Shown here in pieces: positions 42,171 through 50,982 of a stretch of DNA of 64,000 nt (position 1 is its first letter; each line of letters starts with the position of its first letter). Made by a program: the position numbers and the translations under genes. The notes beneath the pieces are model-generated. The model did not search any database, was not told where the DNA came from, and saw nothing but the letters and a program-made list of their open reading frames with translations. Source of the DNA: Ancylothrix sp. D3o (GTDB taxonomy: Bacteria > Cyanobacteriota > Cyanobacteriia > Cyanobacteriales > Oscillatoriaceae); contig NZ_JAMXEX010000014.1 in NCBI RefSeq assembly GCF_025370775.1, positions 1 to 64,000 of the forward strand. Direction: 5' to 3'.

Positions 42171-45100
42171 ATGAGTGACAACAGCATTAACGGAAAGCAA
42201 CTCACCCAAAGTTCTGCCACTTTAGTAGAACTTCTCCAAAACCGAGCGCTCCACCAACCAGAGCAAAAATATACATTTCTGGCAGATGGAGAAACCGAAA
42301 CAGCCAGCTTGACTTACCGAGAGTTAGACAAGCTCGCGCGGGCACACGCCGCACGGCTTCAAGCTTTGGGTATGAGTGGCGAACGAGCCTTACTGCTGTT
42401 TCCCCCAGGATTGGACTATTTAGCCGCATTTTTCGGATGTTTGTACGCCCAAGTTATTGCAGTTCCCCTTTATCCGCCAAAGCTGAAACGCAATTTAGGG
42501 AAAATTAGCGCCATCGCCAAAGACTGCGAGGCAACAATAGCCCTAGCGCCCGCCCGACACCTGGAAAATTTAGAGCAGCTATGCTCGCAAGCGCCAGAAC
42601 TCAAAACCCTGCGCTGGCTGGCAATAGAAACGCTTTACGATGACAGCCAAAAATGGCAACCGCCGCAAATTAAACCGGATGAAGTGGCTTATCTTCAGTA
42701 CACTTCCGGCTCAACCTCCACACCGAAAGGCGTGATGGTAAGCCATGCAAACGTTCTATACAATATTGAATACATTCACCGAGGCTTTCAGCACGACTCC
42801 GACAGCGTAGCCGTTACATGGCTTCCCCCCTTTCACGACATGGGGTTAATTGACGGATTGCTCAAACCCCTTTATATGGGGATTCCGTGTTACTTTATGC
42901 CACCGGCAGCCTTTACTCAGCGCCCGATTCGTTGGCTAGAAGTTATTTCTCGCTACAAAGCCACCCACAGCGGCGGCCCAAATTTTGCTTATGAGTTATG
43001 TTCGCGCAAAATTTTCTCTGAGCACAAAAAAAACTTAGATTTGAGCAGTTGGCGCGTTGCCTATAACGGCGCAGAACCGATCAATAAAGAAACTCTCGAA
43101 CAATTTAGCGAAGCTTTTAAAGAGTTCGGATTTCGTGCTGATGCCTTTTGTCCGGCTTACGGAATGGCAGAAACAACGCTGAAAATTTCCACAGTTAGCA
43201 GCACAGAAACACCGGCTTTTTTAGCAGTAAAAGCAGAGGCGCTGGAAAACAATCAAATACTAGAAGCTTCACCAGAAGAGCAAGAAATCAGAACTTTAGT
43301 AGGCTGCGGTTTTCCAGATTTTGGCACTAAAGTTATCATTGTTAATCCTGAAACTTTGAGAGAGTGCGCTGCAAACGAAGTAGGAGAAATTTGGGTAGCC
43401 GGTGAAACTGTGGCGCGAGGTTATTGGAATCGCCCAGAAGAGACAGAAAAAACTTTTCAAGCCTATCTTTCTGATACAGGAGAAGGGCCGTTTTTAAGAA
43501 CTGGAGATTTAGGCTTTTTACGCGAGGGAGAACTGTTTATTACAGGCCGGCTTAAAGATTTAATTATTATTAGAGGTCGCAATCTTTACCCGCAAGATAT
43601 AGAGAGAACAGCAGAACGTAGTCATGCCGGTTTACGTTTGGGGGCTAATGCAGCATTTTCTGTGAAAGTGAGCGGTGTTGAACAAATGGTTATTGTTCAA
43701 GAATTAGAAAGTCGCAAAGTGCCGGCGAATAGCGAAGAAATTCTAAGCGCCATCCGTGACAGAATTGCGGTGGAATATGAGGTGCAAACTTATGGAATTT
43801 TGCTGATAAAACCTGGCAGCATTCCGAAAACAACTAGCGGCAAAATTCAACGCCGCGCCGCCTATGCAGAGTTTTTAGCTGGCAACTTGGAAGTTGTGGC
43901 TAGTAGCATTTTAGAAATATCTGATTTTGTTGAAATTGAAAATAAGCTGACGCGAGAAAATCTGCTAACAGCCGGTTTAGAAGAACAGCAGACACAGTTA
44001 GAAAACTATTTGCGACAGCAGGTAGCGCGGGTTTTGAAAGTTAGTTTGGCTCAAATTGAATCAGCCCAAGATTTTAGGAATTTTGGCTTTGATTCGTTGA
44101 CGGTGTTTGAGTTTAAAAATCTCATCGAAGCTGACTTAAAAATAGGTTTAGCAATTGAAGACTTATTTGAGGAATTGAGCATTTCTCAATTGGCAGAAAA
44201 GATTTTAGGAAAATTGACAAAAGAGCCGATTAGTGCTTTTATTCAGCCAGTTTCTCGGCTTGAAAATATACCCCTGTCTTTTGCTCAAGAACGCTTGTGG
44301 TTTTTTGATCAATTGGAACCAGGAAATCCTTTTTATAACCTTTGCGGTGCAGTTCGGATGACAGGAGAAATTAATGCCGAAGCACTCAGACAAAGTATTG
44401 AGAAAATTATCGACCGGCACGAGATTTTGAGAACAAGTTTTACAAGTGCCGAAAAACAACCCATACAAGTTATTAAGGCTGTTGGTAATTTTTGGTTGCC
44501 GATTATAGATTTAAGTAATTTTGATGCTTGCAAACGCGAAGAAAAAGTGCAAAAACTGTCTGCGGAAGAAGCAAAATTACCGTTTGATTTAACTCAAGCT
44601 AATTTGCTCCGGGCTAAACTTTTGCGCTTATCTGAAAGTGAACATATCCTGCTTTTATCGGCACACCATATCATTTTTGATGGTTGGTCTTTGGGCGTGT
44701 TTTTGCGAGAATTAGCCGCATTTTATCAAGGTTTTGTTGATAATAATTTAGCCGAAATTCCAGCTTTGCCGGTTCAGTATGCAGACTTTGCAAATTGGCA
44801 ACGTCAACAGATGCAAGGAGAAAAAGTAGAAACTCAACTTGCTTACTGGAAAGAGCAATTAAAGGGTAGCGAAACAATTTTAAATTTACCCACAGATTTT
44901 GCTCGCCCTGCTGTTCAAAGTTATAAGGGAAGCCGGCAATTATTTGAATTGCCAGAGCATTTAACAGAGGCAATTAAGCAATTAAGCCGAACGGAAAAAA
45001 CAACTGTATTTATGACGTTGTTGGCAGCATTTAAAACGCTGCTTTATCGTTACACCGGCCAAGAAGATATCCTCATCGGTTCACCAATTGCCGGTCGTAA

Positions 45101-48100
45101 TACCAGCGAAACTGAATCATTAATTGGATTTTTTGTCAATACTTTAGTTTTGCGGTCTAACTTAACCGGCAATCTAACTTTGCGAGAATTGCTTGCTCAA
45201 ATTCGGGAGGTAAGTTTAGGCGCTTATGCACATCAAGAATTGCCGTTTGAAAAGCTTGTAGAAGAATTACAACCAGAGCGTAATTTAAGTCATGCGCCCC
45301 TATTTCAGGTGATGTTTGCTTTTCAAAATGCCTCAGAATTCGCGTTAGAATTGCCTGGTTTAAGTTTAAACTGCCAACAAATCCACACCGGCACCACAAA
45401 CTTTGATTTAACCCTCGAAATAGAAGCCACAGAAACAACGATTAAAGGCTGGTTTGAATACAGTACAGATTTATTTAAACCGGCAACTATTGCCCGAATG
45501 ACAGGACACTTTCAAAATTTATTAGAAAGTATCGTTGCCAATTCCGCCGCACGGCTGTCAGATTTATCTTTGCTTACAAAAGCAGAAACTCAGCAGCTTT
45601 TATTTGAGTGGAATAATACTCAAACAAATAACTTTCAAAATACCTGCATTCATCGCTTATTTGAAGCACAAGTGGCAAAAACTCCTGATGCTGTGGCGGT
45701 GCAATTTGAATGCAAAACTCTTACTTACCGCGAACTCAATGAGCGAGCGAATAAACTTGCACATTACCTGCAATCTTTTGGGGTAAAACCTGATGTGATT
45801 GTTGGGATATATATGCAGCGCTCATTTGATGCAATTGTGGCTATTTTAGGGGTATTAAAGGCCGGTGGTGCTTATGCAGCGCTCGATCCGAACTATTCCA
45901 AAGAGCGCCTCGCATTCATGCTAGAAGATGCAGAAATTCGGGTATTGCTAACGCAAGCGGAATTAAAAGCACAAATAGCGGCGACAAATAATATTTATGT
46001 GATTTGTTTGGATGCAGAATGGGAGAGAATTGCTAAAGAAAATTCAGCTAATCCTGAGAGTGCAGTTCAGCCAGAAAACCTTGCTTATGTTATCTATACA
46101 TCGGGTTCTACCGGCAAGCCAAAAGGAGTGATGGTAGAGCATAAATCTTTGGCAAATTATACTCAAGCTGCGAGTATTGAATATGGCATTAAAGCCGGTG
46201 ATAAAGTTCTACAATTTGCTTCTCTGAGTTTCGACGCCAGCGCTGAAGAAATTTATCCTTGTTTAACGCAAGGAGCAACTTTGGTATTGCGTGGGTATTC
46301 GATGTTAGATAGCGTTTCTTCTTTCCTCAAAAAGTGTCAGGAATGGCAAATAACTATATTAGATTTGCCGACAGCTTATTGGCGAGAATTAACTGCTAGA
46401 CTCAGCAGAGAAAAACAAGAATTTCCGCCATCAGTACGCTTGGTAATTATTGGCGGAGAAGCGGCGCTTTTAGAGTCGCTGAAACAGTGGAGAAATTGCG
46501 TATCAGAAAAAGTGCGCCTCGTCAATACTTACGGCCCTACAGAAACAACAATTGTGGCTACATGGTGCGAGTTATCTGGGGAATTTTCTACAGCAAAATC
46601 GGTGTCAATTGGTCGTCCTATTCCCAATGTTTGTATTTATGTGCTGGGTGAGAATTTGCAACCTGTTCCAATTGGGGTAGCGGGGGAACTTTATATTGGC
46701 GGTGCGGGGGTTAGCAGAGGTTATATTAATCGCTCTGAGCTAAATTCTGAAAAGTTTATTGCTAATATTTTTAGCAATGTAGAAGGTGAGAAACTTTACA
46801 AAACCGGCGATTTGGTACGTTATCTTCCTGATGGAAATTTAGAATTTATTGGGAGAACTGACAGGCAAGTAAAAATTCGGGGTTTCCGTATTGAGTTGGG
46901 AGAAATTGAATCTGCACTAAGTCAATATCCAGATGTTGCGGAAGCAGTAGTTATTGTGCGGGAGGAAGATTTAGGTGATAAGCATTTAGTTGCTTATGTT
47001 GTTTTAAATTCACAGGATTCGCAGGCGAGACGCCTGCGCCACTGGATGCGAGATAAGTTGCCTGAGTATATGATACCGGCCAGTTTTGTGTTTTTAGAAT
47101 CACTGCCATTAACTACTAATGGTAAAGTTGATTTCAAGGCACTTCCTGCACCATTACCAAACACATCCGAAGTCGATTTTATCGCACCTCAAACTTTAGA
47201 AGAGAAAGTTTTAGCTAATATTTGGGCTGAGGTTTTGGGTGTGGAAAAGGTGGGAAGAGAAGACAACTTTTTTGAGTTGGGAGGTCACTCTTTACTGGCA
47301 ACTCAATTGATTGCTAAAGTGCGTGATGCGTTTCAGGTTGAAATATCACTGCGAGCTTTATTTCAATCGCCGACGGTGGCAAATTTGGCGGCGGTGATAG
47401 CCGAGGCAAAAAACACAGAACAAGAGCCGATTTTTTCGCTGCCGGTGATTACTCCAAATGTGGAAAATCGCTACCAAGCTTTTCCGCTTAACGAAATGCA
47501 GCAGGCATACTGGATTGGCAGAAATAGCTTTTTTGAAATGGGTAATGTTGCCATTCACGGTTATGTAGAAATTGAGAGCGATAATTTAGATTTAGAGCGG
47601 TTTTCTTTGGCATGGCAGCGAGTTGTAGAACGTCACGATATGCTGCGAGCAATAGTTTTGCCAAATGGAGAACAGCAAATTTTAGAAAAGGTGCCGGTGT
47701 ATAAAATTGAGGTTTTTGATTTGCGAAATATTGATGCAGAATTGGCCGGTGAAAAACTAGAAGAAATTCGCAATCGCCTTTCCCACCAAGTGCTACCTTT
47801 GGATCGTTGGCCGCTTTTTGAAATTTGCGCTTGCCAAATTACAGATCGCCGTACTCGTCTGCACATTAGTATTGATGCTTTGTGCATAGATGGCTGGAGT
47901 TTTCAAATTTTATTCGGAGATTTGGTGAAGTTTTACACCAATCCAAATATCGAAATTTTACCCTTGGAACTTTCTTTCCGTGATTGCGTATTAGCCACTA
48001 TTGCTTTAGAAAAATCACCTTTATTTGAGCAGTCTTTAAACTACTGGCGAAATCGCTTAAAAACGCTGCCACCGGCCCCAGAATTACCCCTGGCCAAACA

Positions 48101-50873
48101 GCCAAATTCCTTGACGCAACCGCGATTTAAACGCTGGAGTAATCGTTTAGATGCAGCAACCTGGCAGCGTCTTAAAACCCGCACTGCTCAAGCCAATCTC
48201 ACACCCACCGGCTTATTATTAGCTGCATACGCAGACATTCTTTCTCTGTGGAGTAAAACGCCTCGCTTTACACTTAATGTGCCGCGTTTTAATCGCCTTC
48301 CTTTGCATCCTCAAGTTGAGGAACTGATCGGCGAATTTGCTTCATTTACTTTGCTGGAAGTAGATAACTCAAATCGAGAAAGTTTTGAGAAAAAAGCAAA
48401 ACGTTTGCAAGAACAATTATGGCAAGATTTAGAGCACCAATATGTTAGCGGTGTGCGAATTTTGCGAGAACTTGCCCAAGCGCAAGGTACCACCGCAACA
48501 CTGATGCCGGTTGTATTCACTATCGATCCACAAAATGCGCCTGGGGAAGATAATTCAATTTTTTCTATGATTGAAAAATTGGGAGAATTAATTTATATAA
48601 TCGGTCAAACGCCGCAAGTTTGGATAGATGCACAATTTACCGAAACTGCTGAGGGGTTGTCTTTTAGCTGGGATGCGGTGGAAGACCTTTTTCCGCAAGG
48701 CATGATTGATGATATGTTTGATGCCTATTGCCGGCTGTTACAAAGCCTCGCCACAGAAGAGGAAACGTGGCACAAAACGGCACGAAAGATGCTACCCCCG
48801 GCACACTTGCAACAAAGAGCGGTTGTTAACGGCATCAATGCACCTATACCTGATGTCTTGCTGCATGAGTTATTTGCTCACCAAGTGAAGCTGCGGGCAC
48901 AGGAAGCAGCGGTGATTACGAGTAAAGTTACTCTCACATATAACCAGTTATTCCGTCTTTCCAATCAAGTTGGGCATCGATTGCGACATTTAGGCGTTCG
49001 TCCTAATCAATTAGTTGCCGTTGTGATGGAGAAAGGATGGGAGCAAATTGTGGCTGTGCTGGGGATTTTGGCATCTGGGGCCGCTTATTTGCCTGTAGAT
49101 GCGGCGCTACCACAAGAACGGCTGTTGTATTTGCTTGAAAATGGCGAAGTTCAGTTTGTTTTGACGCAATCTTGGGTAAATCAGCGCTTCGTGTGGCCGG
49201 CTGGTGTGCAGCGAATATGCGTTGATACTGATGAATTGAGGGGAGAAAGTGAGGAAGCTTTGGTGCCGGTGCAGCAACCAGAAGACTTAGCTTATGTGAT
49301 TTATACTTCAGGTTCCACCGGCTTGCCGAAAGGCGTTGAAATTGCCCACCGAGGCGTTGTAAATGCCATCCTGCACACCAACGAAGTTTTTAAGGTAGGT
49401 GCTTCGGATCGCGCTATTGCAGTGACGGCGCTGCATCACGATATGTCGGTTTATGACATTTTTGGGTTGCTGGCTGCCGGTGGGGCAATCATTATTCCCG
49501 ATGCTGCAAAACGGCTAGATCCTTCTCACTGGGCGGAATTGATGCTCAAAGAGGGCGTCACAATTTGGAATTCGGTGCCGCCGATGATGGAAATGCTGCT
49601 TGATTACGCTGCCGGTCGAAATGATGTGCTACCAGTGTGCTTGCGCTGGGCATTTTTAGGAGGAGATTGGATTCCGGTGACGCTGCCTGAACGGTTGGGG
49701 CAACTCGTGGACAAATGCCGCGTTGTCAGTGTCGGCGGGCCCACTGAAACGACTCTTTGGAATATTTGGTATGTGGTGGAAAACGTCGATCCGTCTTCAA
49801 TACCTTCGCCAAATGGAAAAACGGACTCATTGGTAGGTTGGGTTGAGGAACGAAACCCAACTAATGAGATCAATTCAACTAATGAGTTGGGTTTTGCTGC
49901 GCTCAATTCAACTAATGAGTTGGGTTTTGCTGCGCTCAACCCAACCTACAAAAAATCTCAAAGGAAATGTTTTTCCCAGAGCATTCCTTACGGGAAGCCA
50001 ATTGTTAATACAAAGTATTACATTTTGAATGAAAAATTGGAAGATTGCCCCGTATGGGTTGCCGGTGAAATGTGTTGTGCTGGAGTAGGTTTAACTAAAG
50101 GATATTGGCGAAATGAAGAAAAAACAAAAGCCAGTTTTATCACCCATCCTGTCACCGGTGAAAAGTTGTATCGAACAGGAGATTTAGGGCGCTATTTACC
50201 TGATGGCAATATCGAATTTTTAGGGCGAGAAGATTTCCGTTTAAAAATTCGTGGATATCGCATTGAAGCAGGAGAAATAGAAGCCGCGTTAAATGAGCAT
50301 CCAGCAGTCAAAACATCGATTGTTACAGCTTTTGGAAAAAATCACAGTCAAAAACGCTTAGTCGTGTATATTTTGCCTCAACAAAATGCTGTACCCGCAA
50401 CTTGCGAATTGCGACAATTTTTGAGCGAAAAACTGCCAGATTATATGGTGCCGTCGGCATTTGTAATCATCGATAAACTGCCACTTTCTGCGAATGGCAA
50501 AATTAACCGTAAAGCATTGCCTGAACCCGATGCAGCAATTCCAGAACAAAAGACTTTTATTGAACCTCGCACACCCGTTGAGGAAATGCTGGTGAGAATT
50601 TGCTCAGAAGTTTTGGGCATTGAAAAACTCAGTGTTTCCGATAACTTTTTTGAACTTGGCGGAAATTCGCTTTTAGCAATTCAATTAACTGGAAAAGTGC
50701 GAGAATCTTGTCAAGTAGAATTGCCGCTTTGCGAGATTTTTGAAAGGCATTCACTGGCTGGTCTTGCCGAAAAAATTTCCGAAAGAAAATCTCAACAAAT
50801 CACCGTAGAAGAACCAATAATTGCCCCCGTCTCCCGCTCCGCCTATCGCATGAAACTATCCTCCTTGAGCTAA
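42171..50873 (+). CDS. NRPS loading/elongation protein: FAAL-ACP-C-A-PCP-Cy-A-PCP
   Basis: 2,900 residues. Fatty acyl-AMP ligase (1-590; YLQYTSGSTSTPKGV, about 176) and ACP (GFDSL, about 639) load a fatty acid. C domain (700-1130, HHIIFDG about 831). Adenylation domain 1 (1150-1650): my reading of the specificity residues is D-A-E-L-I-G-T-I-V, nearest to lysine-type codes. PCP (ELGGHSLLATQ, about 1700). Heterocyclisation domain: FPLNEMQQAYWIGR (about 1771) and D-ALCI-D-GW-S (about 1902), the DxxxxDxxS active site. Adenylation domain 2 (about 2230-2760): D-M-Y-N-F-G-V-L-W, close to cysteine. PCP (ELGGNSLLAIQ, about 2827). Cy plus Cys implies a thiazoline. A palindromic repeat is inserted in frame in domain 2. 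Confidence 0.95.
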   Translation: MSDNSINGKQLTQSSATLVELLQNRALHQPEQKYTFLADGETETASLTYRELDKLARAHAARLQALGMSGERALLLFPPGLDYLAAFFGCLYAQVIAVPLYPPKLKRNLGKISAIAKDCEATIALAPARHLENLEQLCSQAPELKTLRWLAIETLYDDSQKWQPPQIKPDEVAYLQYTSGSTSTPKGVMVSHANVLYNIEYIHRGFQHDSDSVAVTWLPPFHDMGLIDGLLKPLYMGIPCYFMPPAAFTQRPIRWLEVISRYKATHSGGPNFAYELCSRKIFSEHKKNLDLSSWRVAYNGAEPINKETLEQFSEAFKEFGFRADAFCPAYGMAETTLKISTVSSTETPAFLAVKAEALENNQILEASPEEQEIRTLVGCGFPDFGTKVIIVNPETLRECAANEVGEIWVAGETVARGYWNRPEETEKTFQAYLSDTGEGPFLRTGDLGFLREGELFITGRLKDLIIIRGRNLYPQDIERTAERSHAGLRLGANAAFSVKVSGVEQMVIVQELESRKVPANSEEILSAIRDRIAVEYEVQTYGILLIKPGSIPKTTSGKIQRRAAYAEFLAGNLEVVASSILEISDFVEIENKLTRENLLTAGLEEQQTQLENYLRQQVARVLKVSLAQIESAQDFRNFGFDSLTVFEFKNLIEADLKIGLAIEDLFEELSISQLAEKILGKLTKEPISAFIQPVSRLENIPLSFAQERLWFFDQLEPGNPFYNLCGAVRMTGEINAEALRQSIEKIIDRHEILRTSFTSAEKQPIQVIKAVGNFWLPIIDLSNFDACKREEKVQKLSAEEAKLPFDLTQANLLRAKLLRLSESEHILLLSAHHIIFDGWSLGVFLRELAAFYQGFVDNNLAEIPALPVQYADFANWQRQQMQGEKVETQLAYWKEQLKGSETILNLPTDFARPAVQSYKGSRQLFELPEHLTEAIKQLSRTEKTTVFMTLLAAFKTLLYRYTGQEDILIGSPIAGRNTSETESLIGFFVNTLVLRSNLTGNLTLRELLAQIREVSLGAYAHQELPFEKLVEELQPERNLSHAPLFQVMFAFQNASEFALELPGLSLNCQQIHTGTTNFDLTLEIEATETTIKGWFEYSTDLFKPATIARMTGHFQNLLESIVANSAARLSDLSLLTKAETQQLLFEWNNTQTNNFQNTCIHRLFEAQVAKTPDAVAVQFECKTLTYRELNERANKLAHYLQSFGVKPDVIVGIYMQRSFDAIVAILGVLKAGGAYAALDPNYSKERLAFMLEDAEIRVLLTQAELKAQIAATNNIYVICLDAEWERIAKENSANPESAVQPENLAYVIYTSGSTGKPKGVMVEHKSLANYTQAASIEYGIKAGDKVLQFASLSFDASAEEIYPCLTQGATLVLRGYSMLDSVSSFLKKCQEWQITILDLPTAYWRELTARLSREKQEFPPSVRLVIIGGEAALLESLKQWRNCVSEKVRLVNTYGPTETTIVATWCELSGEFSTAKSVSIGRPIPNVCIYVLGENLQPVPIGVAGELYIGGAGVSRGYINRSELNSEKFIANIFSNVEGEKLYKTGDLVRYLPDGNLEFIGRTDRQVKIRGFRIELGEIESALSQYPDVAEAVVIVREEDLGDKHLVAYVVLNSQDSQARRLRHWMRDKLPEYMIPASFVFLESLPLTTNGKVDFKALPAPLPNTSEVDFIAPQTLEEKVLANIWAEVLGVEKVGREDNFFELGGHSLLATQLIAKVRDAFQVEISLRALFQSPTVANLAAVIAEAKNTEQEPIFSLPVITPNVENRYQAFPLNEMQQAYWIGRNSFFEMGNVAIHGYVEIESDNLDLERFSLAWQRVVERHDMLRAIVLPNGEQQILEKVPVYKIEVFDLRNIDAELAGEKLEEIRNRLSHQVLPLDRWPLFEICACQITDRRTRLHISIDALCIDGWSFQILFGDLVKFYTNPNIEILPLELSFRDCVLATIALEKSPLFEQSLNYWRNRLKTLPPAPELPLAKQPNSLTQPRFKRWSNRLDAATWQRLKTRTAQANLTPTGLLLAAYADILSLWSKTPRFTLNVPRFNRLPLHPQVEELIGEFASFTLLEVDNSNRESFEKKAKRLQEQLWQDLEHQYVSGVRILRELAQAQGTTATLMPVVFTIDPQNAPGEDNSIFSMIEKLGELIYIIGQTPQVWIDAQFTETAEGLSFSWDAVEDLFPQGMIDDMFDAYCRLLQSLATEEETWHKTARKMLPPAHLQQRAVVNGINAPIPDVLLHELFAHQVKLRAQEAAVITSKVTLTYNQLFRLSNQVGHRLRHLGVRPNQLVAVVMEKGWEQIVAVLGILASGAAYLPVDAALPQERLLYLLENGEVQFVLTQSWVNQRFVWPAGVQRICVDTDELRGESEEALVPVQQPEDLAYVIYTSGSTGLPKGVEIAHRGVVNAILHTNEVFKVGASDRAIAVTALHHDMSVYDIFGLLAAGGAIIIPDAAKRLDPSHWAELMLKEGVTIWNSVPPMMEMLLDYAAGRNDVLPVCLRWAFLGGDWIPVTLPERLGQLVDKCRVVSVGGPTETTLWNIWYVVENVDPSSIPSPNGKTDSLVGWVEERNPTNEINSTNELGFAALNSTNELGFAALNPTYKKSQRKCFSQSIPYGKPIVNTKYYILNEKLEDCPVWVAGEMCCAGVGLTKGYWRNEEKTKASFITHPVTGEKLYRTGDLGRYLPDGNIEFLGREDFRLKIRGYRIEAGEIEAALNEHPAVKTSIVTAFGKNHSQKRLVVYILPQQNAVPATCELRQFLSEKLPDYMVPSAFVIIDKLPLSANGKINRKALPEPDAAIPEQKTFIEPRTPVEEMLVRICSEVLGIEKLSVSDNFFELGGNSLLAIQLTGKVRESCQVELPLCEIFERHSLAGLAEKISERKSQQITVEEPIIAPVSRSAYRMKLSSLS
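47021..47042 (+). repeat. Palindromic repeat inside NRPS adenylation domain 1
   Basis: GCAGGCGAGACGCCTGC plus GCCAC. It adds codons at the variable linker just before the WMRDKLPEYM motif. The palindrome arms are GCAGGCG and CGCCTGC. It resembles the repeats at 8625 and 9171. Confidence 0.65.
49833..49949 (+). repeat. 117-bp palindromic element inserted in frame in NRPS adenylation domain 2
   Basis: Perfect 15-base terminal inverted repeats (GTAGGTTGGGTTGAG and CTCAACCCAACCTAC) enclose two tandem 33-base units encoding NSTNELGFAAL. Its 117 bases (39 codons) keep the frame and add a loop between the GPTETT motif and IPYGKP. Confidence 0.9.
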
Positions 50874-50910
50874 CTAAAAAACCCTCCCACCAACTCCAAC
50901 CCTTTAACCT

Positions 50911-50955
50911 ATCCGCGTCCATCCCATCTGCGTTCATCTGCGTTTATCTGCGGTT
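50911..50955 (+). repeat. Dispersed ATCTGCGTTCATCTGCG repeat
   Basis: ATCCGCGTCCATCCCATCTG followed by CGTTCATCTGCGTTTATCTG and CGGTT; fills most of the gap between the first two NRPS genes. Confidence 0.8.
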
Positions 50956-50982
50956 AAAAAATAAACCCCACCAAAAAAAACC

